Below, in pieces: positions 46,486 to 59,050 of a stretch of DNA of 64,000 nt. The notes under the pieces are model-generated. The model searched no databases. It had not been told where the DNA came from and saw only the letters and a list, made by a program, of their open reading frames with translations. A program made the position numbers and the translations under genes. How positions within the stretch are numbered: the first letter of the stretch is position 1; each line of letters opens with the position of its first letter. Source of the stretch: Piliocolobus tephrosceles. Lineage: Eukaryota; Chordata; Mammalia; Primates; Cercopithecidae. The stretch is taken from positions 109,149,440 through 109,213,439 of the forward strand of contig NC_045441.1 of assembly GCF_002776525.5 (NCBI RefSeq). Reading direction: 5' to 3'.

Positions 46486-46778
46486 TTTGTTTGTTTTTGA
46501 GATGGAGTCCAGCTCTGTCTCCCAGGCTGGAGTGCATTAGTGCGATCTCAGCTTATTGCAACCTCCGCCCCTCAGGTTCAAGCGATTCTCCTGCCTCAGC
46601 CTCCTGAATAGCTGGGATTACAGGTGTGAGCCACCAAGCCCGGCTAATTTTTGTAATTTTAATAGAGAATGGGTTTTACCATGTTGGTCAGGCTCATCTT
46701 GAACTCTTGACCTCAGGTGATCCATCCGCTATGGCCTCCCAACATGCTGAGATTACAGCATGAGCCACTGCACCTGGC
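46486..46778 (-). mobile_element. Alu (antisense)
   Basis: 'gtttgtttttgagatggagtccagctctgtctccc' to 'gagccactgcacctggc'; diverged. Confidence 0.92.
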
Positions 46779-46805
46779 TTTGACCTTATTTGGAATGAGA
46801 AAACA

Positions 46806-47168
46806 TACAGATGCTCCTCTGTGGGTTTGCATCCCAATAAACCCATTGTAAATTAAAAATATCATTAAGTCAAAAATATGTGTAATACACCTAATCCATG
46901 TAACATCATAGCTTAGCCTAGCCTACCTTAAACCTGCTCAGAACACACACTAGCCCACAGTCGGGCAAAATCATCTAACACAAAACCTATTTTATAATGA
47001 AGTGTTGAATAACTCATGTAATTGATTTAATACAGTACTGAAAGTGAAAAACAGAATGGTTGCATGGGTACTCAAAGAACGGTTTCCACTGAATGCATGC
47101 TGCTTTCCTTCCATTTGTAAAGTCAAAAAATGTTAAGTCAAACCATTCTAAGTCAGGTACCATCTGTA
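46806..47168. mobile_element. DNA-transposon MITE (TcMar/Tigger-like)
   Basis: Starts 'tacagatg' and ends 'catctgta', inverted ends with TA at both borders. The interior holds 'aataaacccattgtaaattaaaaatatcattaagtc' and, inverted, 'aagtcaaaaaatgttaagtcaaaccattctaagtc'. About 363 bp and no coding capacity. Confidence 0.65.
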
Positions 47169-48849
47169 CAGTTTACTACAAAAGCCACATTTGAAATTTT
47201 CTATGAGGAATCTGCATCTTTTGAAAAAGCTTATTTGAAGACCCTTTTCTCAAGAGAAAAACATATTTATTTGGGAGTCATTATGAAAGGCTTTCTATAA
47301 ACCTTAAAATCTATTATTCATTTTTAAAGTGTTCCGTTTACTGACGTATTGTCCTATAATCCTCTGTAATACTTAGCACTGTAAATGCCTAGTGAAGGAT
47401 GAGGAATATTTGGCCTTAAGTCATTATTCTGTAATCTAAAATACTTTGGCAAAACTGGGAAACAAATTAAGGAGGGGAGAAAAGAAGAAAAGGATAGAAG
47501 AAAGGAGAGAAGGAGGAAGGGAATGAAGGAGAGGAAGGAGAAAGTCGTCCTTCCGCCTACTCTGACCCACATAGTAACAGCGCTCCCGCATTGATTTGCA
47601 GTCATTCTTTGCCAGGTATTATGATCTAATGAAACATCATCCTCTATTTTGATCTGTTGGTACTGCAGCACCCACAATTTATTAGGTGCCTGCTTGCATC
47701 TCAAAACACAACAAGGCTTTGAAGGATGATTGGCCTTCCCTGATCAAAGCAAATTTCGTTAGGTTAAATAGCTTGACTTATAGCTGGCCTATAAAACAGA
47801 ATTGGAAAAAATTTTAATGTCTGTATAAAAATACCTGCCAAAGGCTTCAATAATGTTTATTTTTCTTCAAAGACACAACGAGGACTGGGTAGCTAAATAA
47901 TTTCTTGTCTAACTGAAAAACCTGGTGCTCAGAAACCATTCAGAAAATTTTTATATAAACCAAAATAAAAATCCTTTGAAACTTCACCACATAAACTGCA
48001 AAATCTTACTTAAAATGACTAGAACTGATTTATAAAAACAAGTAGACAATATGGTTACTTTTTTTAAACTAAAAATTGATAGGGTTTCAATACAGCCAAT
48101 TCTTGGTGATTCAGGAATTGATAATCCAAATCATAGATTTTTCCAGGACCTTGTTTTTCTGAAATCTTTTTCCTTTGGCTGCATTTCAGCCATTTTGCTC
48201 CTTTTCATCTCAACCATTGAGTTTGGGTAAGTTGTGTAAGAGAAGATCTAGCTCAAATTATTCTGCTCCATTTTCCTTAGCTGTTTGTTTGGAAAAGTCC
48301 AAACCATGTACTAATATGGGTTCCAGATTCTCTATTTTATGTGATTTCACTATTCTATTATGGTTTGCTGAGAAAAAAAAAAGTTGGAGTCATTTGTAAT
48401 AACTATAAAATGGAAAATCTTAGCTACTTTCCTAAGGAAAAATGAAAGTGAATTTTAAATGACTTAATCAAATAGTCAATCAGGATAACATAAAAAGAAA
48501 CAAATTCATCAATATAAATGCTATGTCACCTAAAATATTCTAGTGCTTGTATTTTTGTTCTAATTTTGTCTTAATTCTATATTTCTCCTAAGTGAGTATA
48601 ACCTTAATTGTAAAAATGTTTAGTTTTCCTCACTTTTAGTAACTTAAGCTATATATAATGTGAATTATCAATAATTGGAAAAAGTCAGATGACATTTGCA
48701 TTCAAGCCACTTAATATAATTCTATAAAGGCAAATTTGAGAATTTATAATAGTGCAAACTCACTTAAAGATTTCCTACTGCTCCTAATAATTAAATAACT
48801 CAAAATTAGGGTCATTAAGAAATCTAAGACCAAAGAAAAAGAAATTCTG
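47169..48849. other. Unannotated AT-rich unique sequence
   Basis: No gene or secure repeat except the purine tract below. Confidence 0.45.
47455..47546. repeat. Purine-rich (GA) tract
   Basis: About 90 bp almost wholly A and G ('ggaggggagaaaagaagaaaagg' type). Confidence 0.9.
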
Positions 48850-49035
48850 CCCATAGACTGCAACTTCAGCTCCTGCTTGAGAGCTTTCAGGCTTCCTTTC
48901 CCAAAGGCCTGCCCTACTGATTTCAGACTTGCCTACTGGCCCCCATAATTGCCTGAGTCAATTCCTTGTGGTAAATCTCTTGTTATATATCTCCTACTGG
49001 TTCTGTTTCTCTGGGTGAACCCTGACTGGTATATT
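48850..49035 (+). mobile_element. LTR-like repeat end (same family as 38236)
   Basis: 'gactgcaacttcagctcctgc', 'gcctactggcccccataattgcctgagtcaattcc' and 'ctactggttctgtttctctgggtgaaccctgactgg' match the right end of the family at 38700-38898. Confidence 0.55.
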
Positions 49036-49259
49036 CCCCAGCGCTACCACCATCTGCCTCCCAGCACGTTCCCCTCTTTATCTTAGTCAAGCTCCCGCTA
49101 CCCCTAACTCTCTGGAAAGACTTTCCTTATATCCCATCCTCCAGTCATCCCTGGAGCCATAAGGGAAGACTGACTTTTTCATCCAGAGAGAGAAAAAAAT
49201 CAATTACTAATCAGGAATCATAAACCAGGAGGCATTTTACATTGTTCTACCTGTCTTCT

Positions 49260-50300
49260 TCCATCCAACATTTCATTATAAAAATTTTCAAATTACAGAA
49301 AATTTGAAAATTGTTATGGGTTAACACCCATATAACCTAGATTCTGCCATTAACATTTTCCTACACGTACTTTATCTGTTCTCTCTTTACCCCATGTATC
49401 CTTTTACTCATCTATCAGCTATCTTACTTTTTGATGCTTTTTTTTCTTTTTCTTTTTCAGATGGAGTTTTGCTCTTGTCGCCCAGGCTGGAGAGCAATGG
49501 TGTGATCTTGGCTCACCACAACCTCTGCCTCCCAGCCTCAAGCAATTCTCCTGCCTCAGCCTCCTGAGTAGCTGGGATTACAGGCATGCACCACTACACC
49601 CGGCTAGTTTTGTATTTTTAGTAGAGACGGGGTTTCTCCAGGTTGGCCAGGCTGGTCTTGAACTCCCAACCTCAGGTGATCTGCCCGCTTTGTCCTGCCA
49701 AAGTGCTGGAATTATAGGCATGAGCCACCGCGCCCGGTCTTTTTGATGCATTTCAAAGTCAACTGTAGACATTAATACCCTCCTTCCTAAGTACTTCAGA
49801 ATATGCATTACTAAATAGAATTTAATATTCATTTATAGATCTTTTTGAGGACAATTTTATACAATGAAATCACCACATCTTAAATACAATAGTCAATGAG
49901 TTTTGATAAACGCATTTATCTGTGTGACCTGAACCTTACCAACAGGACATTTACATTACCCCAGAGTTCTCCCAAGTTGTTTCTCAGTCAACCCTTGTCT
50001 CACCACTCCCTAAGAAGCAACTACTGATATGATTTCTTCTCCTCCATAGATTAGCTTTGCTTATTCAATAAACTCATAAATATGGAATCTTACCATATGG
50101 ACTCTTTGTGTCTGGCTTCTTTCATCCAGCATAATGTATTTGAGACTCATTCATGTTGTTGCATATATTGTTTACTCCATTTTGCTATTAAGAAGCATTT
50201 CATTGTATGAATGTATCACAGTTTGTTTATACATTCTCCTATTGATGGATATCTGGCTTATGTTTGGTTATTATTAAAGCTGCTATAAATGTTCTTGTAT
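49260..50300 (-). mobile_element. Old L1M-type L1 (antisense), interrupted by Alu
   Basis: 'atgtatccttttactcatctatcag' before the Alu. After it, 'aatcttaccatatggactctttgtgtctggcttctttcatccagcataatg' and 'ctcctattgatggatatctgg' match antisense L1. Confidence 0.8.
49440..49739 (-). mobile_element. Alu (antisense)
   Basis: 'tttcagatggagttttgctcttgtcgccc' to 'gagccaccgcgcccggtc', flanked by 'tttttgatgc' on both sides. Confidence 0.95.
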
Positions 50301-50301
50301 T

Positions 50302-50567
50302 AGAACAGAAAACCAAACACTGCATGTTCTCACTCATAAGTGGGAGTTGAACAATGAGAACACATGGACACGGGGAGGGGAACAACATACACCGGGGCCT
50401 GTCAGGGAGTGGGGAGTTAGGGGAGGGATAGCATTAGGAGAAATACCTAATGTAGATGACGGGTTGATGGATGCAGCAAACCACCATGACATGTGTATGC
50501 CTATGTAACAAACCTGCACGTTCTGCACATGTATCCCAGAACTTTTTTTAAAAAAAGGGAAAAAAAA
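50302..50567 (+). mobile_element. 5'-truncated primate L1 (L1PA-type)
   Basis: 'gaacagaaaaccaaacactgcatgttctcactc' through 'acacatggacacggggagg', 'gggttgatggatgcagcaaacc' and 'cacatgtatcccagaac' to an A-rich tail. Flanks 'ttcttgtatta' and 'ctcctgtatta' are the target duplication. Only about 265 bp of 3' end remains. Confidence 0.93.
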
Positions 50568-50629
50568 GCTCCTGTATTAAAAATAAATAGAAAGAAGTCC
50601 AAGACCATATTGCAAGCTCCATTCCTCAC

Positions 50630-50830
50630 ATGACCTAATATGTATTGGACAGCAACTATATGCAAAGCACCATTCTAGGCATTGATGTCAAGGAGCTTGA
50701 AATCCAATGGTAGGATAAGATATATGTAAATTACTACTGTAAGATGTAGGAGTGCTGCAAGAATGCCATGAAACCGTGAAGTATTTAAAGAGACTTCAGA
50801 AAAAGTGTCAGTAGATAAGTTTTAAAAAGT
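50630..50830 (-). mobile_element. L2 fragment (antisense)
   Basis: 'ttggacagcaactatatgcaaagcaccattctaggcattg' and 'caaggagcttgaaatccaatgg' resemble reverse L2. Confidence 0.55.
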
Positions 50831-51149
50831 GAGTTTGGACAATATTGCAGACTATGTTGCAGAGGGTTTTTAACAGTGGGGGATGTCTTTATTGACTTCA
50901 ATAGAAAATGTAAGATTATGAGCAGAAAGGTGATGATGAGAACTGTGTTTTATAGATTCTTCAAGAGGTTGTGGCAGTTTGAAAAGAGGTCAGGACAGAA
51001 TTAAAATGCCAGTTAAGAGGCCATTATCCTCAGGCAAGGATTAATGGAGACCTTGCCTACAGGTGGGGCAGAAAGAAGGAAAGAAGGGAATAGATTCATT
51101 ACAGACAGACCTATATACATGACCAAAAACTACTTCCTTACAAGTAATC
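50831..51149. other. Unannotated sequence
   Basis: No recognised feature. Confidence 0.4.
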
Positions 51150-51604
51150 TGTCTACGGTTTGGATATGGATTGTTTGTGCCCGCCAAAACTCATGTTCAA
51201 ACGTGATCCCCAAAGTGGCAGATTGGGCCTAGTGGGAGGTGTTTGTTTTTGAGAACTGGGAGCAGATCCTTCATAAAGATTCAGTACTGTTCTTATAGTA
51301 GTGAGTTCTCCTTCTGGCGAGAAGGAATTAGTTCTTGAGAGAATGAATTAGTTCCCAAGAGAGTGGATGGTTAGAAAGTAAACTTCCTCCTCCTATTTGG
51401 TCCCCCTTCCCACATTTCCAATTCGCCTCTGACCTTCTTCACCATGTTTTGACACAACAGAAAAGTCCTCGCCAGAAGCCCAGCAGATACCAGAGCCATG
51501 CTTCTTGTACAGCCTACAGAAACATGAGCCAAATAACCCTCCTTTCTTTATAAACTACCGAGACTCAGGTATTCCTTTTTAGCAAAACTAAATGGACTAA
51601 GGCA
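51150..51604 (+). mobile_element. MST-type LTR (ERVL-MaLR)
   Basis: 'cggtttggatatggattgtttgtgcc', 'gggcctagtgggaggtgtttg', 'atgcttcttgtacagcctacagaaacatgagccaaata' and 'taaactaccgagactcaggtattcc' match MSTA/MSTB. An internal duplication of 'gagaaggaattagttcttgagagaatgaattagttccc' enlarges it. Confidence 0.88.
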
Positions 51605-51939
51605 AACCTCTAATTACATTATAATTCAACACATACATATTTGCATACATCACTGAAACAAACATTTCACAAAAATGCTTCCCTTACTATGTGTAATGCA
51701 CACTAATATTTTCTATTGTTTAATTCCCTTTTTTTTTTTTTACTTAAAAACTGAGGTTAAACCACTAAACCAATTTCCTCATCTACTGGGTCATGACCTG
51801 TGGTTTAAAAACACTGGACTGGATAATGTGATAAAGAAAATGACTCAGTTTTAAATCTGGGCAATTGGGAGAATGGCGGTTTCATGCATTTGGAAATATT
51901 TCATTGAGAAGCCTTAACTTGTTGGGACAACAGCTTAAT
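51605..51939. other. Unannotated sequence
   Basis: A poly-T run is at 51729-51740; nothing else recognised. Confidence 0.4.
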
Positions 51940-52720
51940 TTTTTCCAGTAACTGCCTTCAGCTATGCTCCATCAATCATCTCATCCCCACTTGACTTCAT
52001 AACTTTTTTCCCTATTTATTTTCTTCATGGACTTCAAGAGCACAACATTAGATAGAGCAGTATACATGTTTCATTATATATTGGCATCATTCATGGCCCT
52101 CTATTTATTTTACATTTATTAGTAATATAATCAATACCCATAAATCAATTACCCAATCAAATAATTAGAAGAGCGAAATAAACTTACATCTGTATATGTT
52201 TGCCTCCCCATTCTATCTTTGGCCTCCTGTTACCTACCATGACAATTATCCCAAATTATGTTTATCATTCTCTTGAGTTTCAATAATAATTAATCACAAA
52301 TGTTGGTTTAAGACAAAGTGATCAACTTACATATAAACTTCTAGGGATGGTTTTTTTTTTAACTCAATATCATATTACTACTATTTATCCCCATTTTTTA
52401 ATATAGCTATGGTTCATTCATTTTTCATCACTCTATAATATTTCATTTTGTGATCCACAGTCATTTATTTATTTATTTTCTCTTTTTTTCTATGAACATT
52501 TCTGTTTTCACTTTTTTTCATTTGTTTTTACTGCTACAAACAGTACTGCTAAATATAATTTTGTGCCTGTGGCCTGTGTATGTAATTATGAGCTTATCTT
52601 GACTATACATCTAGGAGCAGAATTGCTGGCTCACAAGGTGTGAATATCTTCAACATTACAAAATAATTCCAAAATCCTTAATCAATTTACTTCCCTCTAG
52701 CAAAGTATTGAAAACACTGT
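51940..52720 (-). mobile_element. Old L1/HAL1-like LINE (antisense)
   Basis: 'gttcattcatttttcatcactctataatatttcattttgtg' and 'catctaggagcagaattgctggctcacaagg' match antisense L1M text. Start approximate. Confidence 0.65.
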
Positions 52721-53143
52721 TGCTTCACATTCTTTCCCATTTGGTATCTGACTTTCTTCTAATATTTTTTACTCCCAGAACAGTCTCATTCTGTTTCCTT
52801 AAATTCAGTCCTGGTAATTTAGAAATCTCAGTATCACAGGAATTTAAAGCTCTCTTTCAAACACCTTTTTCTCACCATCCCATCTTAGGCATGAAGTTCT
52901 AATAGCTTAGAGTAGAGGTTGGAGGCCTGAACTCTTTCACACATAACTCCTACACCTACCCCACCTTTGCCAGTGCTTCCCCTCTGGTCTAAAAGTGAGG
53001 AGGAAAGACAGAGGAGGCAGAAGTATTTTTACTCAATGGTTCCAAATCAAATTTTACAATTTCCTGTTGCTGCTGGGACAAGGATGGCAAAAAAGATAGG
53101 AGAGAGATGGAGGCAAGTGAAAAACAGCGGAGGTGGGAAGGGC
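52721..53143. other. Unannotated sequence
   Basis: No recognised repeat or gene. Confidence 0.45.
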
Positions 53144-53215
53144 TTGGAACACAGCTGACTCAACTGAAACAGTTCATCAGTTGGAACACAGCTGACTCAA
53201 CTGAAACAGTTCATC
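53144..53215. repeat. 37-bp tandem duplication
   Basis: The unit starting 'ttggaacacagctgactcaa' occurs at 53144-53180 and again at 53181-53215 with no mismatch in the first 35 bases. Confidence 0.96.
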
Positions 53216-53276
53216 CCTCAGGGAACATTCCCAACTCCTAATGGTATGCTCCATGCATTTAAAATGTGGGTTATTG

Positions 53277-53573
53277 GCTGGGCGTGGTGGCTCATGCCTG
53301 TAATCCCAGCACTTTGGGAGGCCGAGGAGGGTGCATCACCTGAGGTCAAGAGTTCCAGACCAGCCTGGCCAACATGGCGAAACCCCATCTCTACTAAAAA
53401 TACAAATATTAGCTGGGCGAAGTGGCGTGCACCTGTAATCCCAGCTACTCAGAAGGCTGATGCAGGAGAATCACTTGAACCCGGGAGGCGGAGGTTGCAG
53501 TGAGCCGAGATACCACCATTGCACTCCAGCCTGCACAATGGAGTGAGACTCCATCTCAAAAAAATAAATAAAT
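53277..53573 (+). mobile_element. Alu (AluS-type)
   Basis: 'ggctgggcgtggtggctcatgcc' to 'actccatctcaaaaaaataaataaataa', flanked by 'aaaatgtgggttatt' and 'aaaatgtgggtaata'. Confidence 0.95.
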
Positions 53574-54418
53574 AAAATGTGGGTAATATTTAGCATTTTT
53601 TGCTTGCAGCTTTGGGCCTGAATCACAATTTTGAAATAAATCCCACTCAACACCTAATACCATCCTGCTCTACAGAAGAAGCATCGTGGTGTTAAAGGGA
53701 GAGAAGATTCACTTTAAGAACACTTTGAGTTTAATTTGCTAGTGAAACATCAGGTGAAGTTTACTAGTAAGCAACTGGTAACCAGTCTGGACCTGAGAAG
53801 AATAATGTGGGCTACAGATGAGACCTTGGGAATAAGCCACATTGCTGAAGTCATTTAAATATAGATATTATTATGATCTATTTTGTTAATGAAAAACTGA
53901 AGCTCAATTAGCAAAAATAACTTGCCCCAAATCTATAGCTACCCAGAGGCAGAGAGATCTGCCTCTGAAATTTTGTAAAATCCTTTGACCATACAACGTT
54001 GCATGACAAAAAGCACAAAGAAAGAAGACAAAGAGGTACCCATAGTAAGCACTAGTTTCTTTGGAAATCATGGAAATATAAATGAGAGTTACACAAATTA
54101 AATCAATTATCCTTTATGTAATCTGCTTCTAATCACTCAGAGGATAGAAGAATCCCTATATCCATTAAGATACGACTACACCCGAAGGAAAGACCATTCA
54201 TAAGGAGTAATGAAGGTGTGGGGATATGAGCAAGGTACGAGGGGGGCATAAAGTAGGACATGGCATCATGGGAATCAGCTAATGAAGCAGAGATGAAAGA
54301 ACATTGCAGAGATAAATAGCGGCAGTGCTCATCCAAGCTCCAAGCACTACCCATGGGGAGAAGAAACACTGGCCTCAAAACTCACCCTTTCCAATCCATA
54401 TCAAGAATACACATCCTG
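53574..54418. other. Unannotated sequence with a MIR piece
   Basis: 53875-53980 ('gaaaaactgaagctcaattagcaaaaataacttgccccaaat') resembles a MIR 3' half. The rest is unrecognised. Confidence 0.5.
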
Positions 54419-54729
54419 GCGGGGCGTGGTGACTCACGCCTGTAATCCCAGCACTCTGGGAGACTAAGAAGGGTGGATCACCTGAGATTAGGAGTTCAAG
54501 ACCAGCCTGACCAACATGGTGAAACCCCGTCTCTACTAAATACAAAAAATTAGCCAGGTATGATGGCGCATGTCTGTAATCCCAGCTACTCAGGAAGCCA
54601 AGGCAGGAGAATTGCTTGAACCTGGGAGGCGGAGGTTGCAGTGAGCCAAGTTCGTGCCATTGCACTCCAGCCTGGGCAACAAGAACAAAACTCCATCTCA
54701 AAAAAAAAAAAAAATTAAAAATTAAAAAA
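54419..54729 (+). mobile_element. Alu (AluS/J-type)
   Basis: 'ggcggggcgtggtgactcacgcc' to 'actccatctcaaaaa', tail 'attaaaaattaaaaa', flanked by 'aatacacatcct' on both sides. The 119-aa minus frame here is an Alu translation. Confidence 0.95.
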
Positions 54730-57700
54730 TACACATCCTTATTGTGAAAATAAATTGCATAGTCTGCTCCTCATTGTCCTGTCCCGTGCTCACTATGCAG
54801 CCTGCTAATGGTATAACATGGCTTCCCTACCCTTGCCTCAAAGACAGAATGCATTGACCAGAAGACAGGAATATCCAGCTCCCTTGGCTCCTCTATATCT
54901 CACTGCCATTGAATGTAATTTAATCCAGTTAAAAGGATCCATTTCTGGTAAAATTTTCCATAGGGATGAAGAATGCATAATCAATTTCTGAAGCTAATAT
55001 TATCAGATTCCTAATCCCAAGAGGCTCTAGGCAATGATCACTCTACTATGGAAAGGACTTTGATAAGGCTCTGTGGTCATCCAGCACCTTCCAACTCACT
55101 GCTCCCCTCCACTGTGGACTTGTGTGTCAAGTAAGGAAGTACAGCAGATAAGCAAAATGGAAAAAAATTATGAAAGAATTACAAAGGAAGACTAAGCAAA
55201 GAGCCAAGCATGTACACGACCACGGGAGGGAGAATATAATGGTTGGATAAGCAGAGGGTGTGTGTCCACTGTGTCAAGTGCTACAAAGGTCATAGGACCT
55301 GAGCAAGTAGAAAAGACTTTTAACTATCATCTATTTTCCATATGTAAGTATATGGTGAGGAGCAAAAAATATATTATGTGTTAAAAGCTAATGGATAGCA
55401 ATGGAAGAACTACCACCTGAATGAAGATTTTAAGTGGGATTATTTAAATGTACTAGGTAATTTAGAAAATTATTATTTATAATCTTTGAAAGGAAGAATA
55501 AAAAGGAATAAAATTAAGTGCTTTGACTTGTTAAAAGTATAGGTTGCTAATTCACTCAATTATACACAGTTTGGGTTTGGACATTAAGAACATCAATGTG
55601 AAACCAACTCTACAAAATGAAGGGAAAGCCAGACAATCTCTTGAGTGTCTATACAGAGAGTCTTCCCTTTAAGAGATAATAGTTCTGATATAACTGCACC
55701 CATTGATCACAAATGTCAATGGCTGGGGGGAAAGTAATTCTACTTTTCAAAGTTAACTTCTGATTTGAGTCACGAAACACAGTATTCATGAAATACCTGC
55801 TTCAAAAAACAAACAACAAAACCCTGCTCTTCTCCTTTGTAGCTTCAAATTTCCCAAAATGCTATCATTTCAAGTGCAACTAAATACATAAGCCAGAAGA
55901 CACTTAGTAAATGGTGATGCCTCTGATGGGACCAATGCCATCCGTCCCTTCCATGTCAAGTGACTGAGTTCATGTTCAAATTTCATGTGAAGTTTAGATG
56001 GGGAGAGTTCTGATTCTCTACGATCATCTTTATTTAGAGTAGAGACAGGGACATGAAAAAGGATTACCTAAATAGTTACAATTAAACAAGAAAATTGTAT
56101 AAAGCCATATTGCACTTGCCTAAACAGGTGGCTTAGAGGATCACATTGCCCAGCTTTGATAGCCAAGCAGTGTTAGTGGAATCCTGCTTTGCCAGTTAGT
56201 CACCAATAAAGTGGGAAAGGCTGTGGCCCTTGTTCCCTGTCTAGAGGCTGCAGGCGAACAGGCTGCTCGTTAACAGCAACCAGGGAGTAACCAAGCGAAT
56301 ATCTGGCAAGTCCGATTTTTCCTTTGTGTCCAGACAGGATTCATTTGTTAGGAGTCTCCCCTGTGACCTTAGAATTCACTAAGGAAAACAATACATTTAC
56401 ATGATGAAGGTAGCACTGAAGATTTGAGTTTATTAACAACTTGGAAAGAAGCTAATTCTAGACCCAGTAAATACACAGATGGTCCATTTAAGGAGGAAAT
56501 ATCTGCAAAGTCATGTTTCCTCGTGTCTGAGACTACTCAATGACAAGTCAAGTGGTTAGCAATTTCAGTAGTGTTTCTTTAATTTGATTTGAATCCTGTA
56601 CTCTCAATATTGACTTCTGAGCTTTATCTTGACTTTCTTTGATTGGCACGCCCTTCCCAAGGAGCTGGTTGTCTAGGTAATGAATACTACATGTCATAAT
56701 AAAATAAAATATTTTTGAAGTAAACGGTCATTAATGCACTGGCTTTGGAAGTTTAACCTTTCCCCTGATGGAGGGAACGGACATGAGGATGCCTCCCCCC
56801 TGGAAATTGTCAAAACAGGGTTCGGTGTCAATTCATCCATGTACTTGCTCATCCTTGATGATCTGCAATGAATCTACATTACAAAAATATTTTTAGTAAG
56901 CTGGATTTTTTTAAGAAATAAGAAAAGAACACTACATCATCTCCTGCCAATTGGTATACAGCATGTGTAAATCATTTCTTTACAATTCTTTTCATAACTT
57001 ATAAAATTCACATTCCAAGAATTTCCTGGAAGGATGTATACAGTTAGATTTAGATGGTTATTCCCTTTGCAGTTTCAGCAGAGCTTTGAGTCTTGCCCCA
57101 ACCTGAGACCTGACCCCCTAACCCCCGATTATCAGCAATTCCATCTAGTTCACATAAAGAGTTCTCTCAGTTATTACTCAGTGACAAGCAGTAGCTTGAG
57201 AGAGGTGGGAACAGAGAGCAATGTAATAGCTAACCCCTTTGTACCTTTTATGGAAAGTAGTGAAACTGAAGAGAGACAAAAGCCATCTAGAAAGAGTGAA
57301 AATGACGACAGGACATCCGTGGCTCCTTAGGCTAGCACAGCAGCCTTCCCCATTTGGAGAAATGGGATTTGAAGTCCCAGGAACAAATGAAAGGTAATTG
57401 TTTTGAATGCTCAAGCTATTATTTATCTATAAGAATCTACACACACATACCACATGCACACACACATACATTCACACCTACATGCACACCAGAGAGCCTA
57501 GTAAATGAGTGTGCTGTGCCCAAGAAAGGAAAGGGTAGAAACAGCAGGAGCAGGTTCATTGGCAGAGCTGTACAGCAAAAGACAAATATACCCAGCATAC
57601 AGTATGTGTGCTTGGCTCAAGTCTGTGCAATTAGTACTTCTATTTACAGCAAATCTCTTGTACCAGCAATTTAAAAGGAAATGACAACTAGTTTGAAACG

Positions 57701-58869
57701 GTTTGATCAGAATGCAAAATTGAACCAAGGTAGGTTCTAAAGCAGATTAACTAACTCACTTTTTTTTCCCCCCTCCTGCTAATTGCTGAGTACATGTGCT
57801 CGTTCCTGGCATTGATTTGCTGGCTTCTAATTCAGGGTATGAGTTTAAAATATTAATCCACAAACTTCTCATTTTCTTTATTGGTTAATACAACTCATGA
57901 CAAATTGCACTGCATAAATTCTTAATCTTAATGCTTCCACTCTGATTTTTTTTTCTGATTCTTCCATCTATTTCATATATTTGTCCTTATCATTCCCCTC
58001 ACAGGCTATATTTTTATTTTTTCCTCTACTAAATTTTCTTAGAGCAACATTAGTCAGAAAAATGAGAATATGAGTAACAGAGATTAATAGATGCCACTCA
58101 GAGGCCGGGGGCTCAGCACAATGAAAGCTCTGTGCTGAAGAATGGAGGCACATTGGAAAGAAAAAGAGATGGGTGCCCAGAGGTTGATGTGGGCTGAGTC
58201 CTTCTTTTCTATGAACGTTTCCAAATACCTTATTTGGCAAGCACTGAGTCTTGCATTAGTCAATCTATTTTCTTTTGGGGTTTGCAACTAATCTAATTTT
58301 CCAAAGATGCCAATTTGCCTGTTTGTTGAAGAGAACAATATTGGTGTTATATAGAGGGTAGTTGACCCAAGAAGAAACATAAGGCCTGAGCTTGAAGCGA
58401 TTCTTTACAGATAAGGAGATGAACTACACTCTACTCTGTAGAATGACTCACAAAGATGATTGTTCCAGCAGCTAGTGCCATGAAAACCTCTGTATTCCAA
58501 AGCCCCTTTTGAGAAGCTATTGTCCCTCAAAGAGCCTACTGTTTTCATTACAATGTCATTTACATCACATCAGAAAAAAACTAAAATTCACCTTTGCCAA
58601 AAGGAAAGGCAAAATCATTACAGGAAGTTACACTTTCTTATTTCTAAAACAAAAATTGCCCATATGGAGAACCAACCAAAATAAAAATTTCTTGGGAAAA
58701 AAATGTCAACCATTTAAAAGATACATTCGATGTTAACATAACACACATATTTTTAAAATGATACCTTTTTTCACAACAATTTTCCTAATTATTCACACTA
58801 CTTACAATTCAGAAAAATAAACTCAGAGGTGTTTTGAGAAATAAAGAGGGGAGGGAACTTTTTTTTAAA
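54730..58869. other. Long repeat-poor unique stretch
   Basis: About 4.1 kb with no Alu, L1 or LTR that I can recognise, apart from a CA-rich microsatellite at 57436. No exon is evident. It is the longest repeat-free run in the window. Confidence 0.5.
57436..57490. repeat. Imperfect CA-rich microsatellite
   Basis: 'acacacacataccacatgcacacacacatac' and continuing CA-rich units. Confidence 0.85.
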
Positions 58870-59050
58870 AGACCACCTGTGTGTGAAGTGCTTCACTCAG
58901 ATCATTTCACTAGACCCTCAGAACAACCCTGTAGGGTCCACAGGATTTTCTAACAGCTAAAATACTGAGGCACAGAAGGACTAAATAAATCATCCTGGAT
59001 CACACAGATAGTAAGCTGTATAGTAAGGGAACATCTGCCCTGAACCATCA
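58870..59050 (+). mobile_element. MIR SINE
   Basis: 'gtgaagtgcttcactcagatcatttcac', 'ctcagaacaaccctgtagggtcc' and 'aatactgaggcacagaaggacta' follow MIR order. Confidence 0.78.

Noticed and set aside
54375..54734. 119-aa minus-strand open frame
   Set aside because: It is a translation of an antisense Alu. Similar Alu frames at 2618-2863, 28396-28801, 38244-38700, 40345-40750, 42746-43015 and 53246-53503 were dropped for the same reason.
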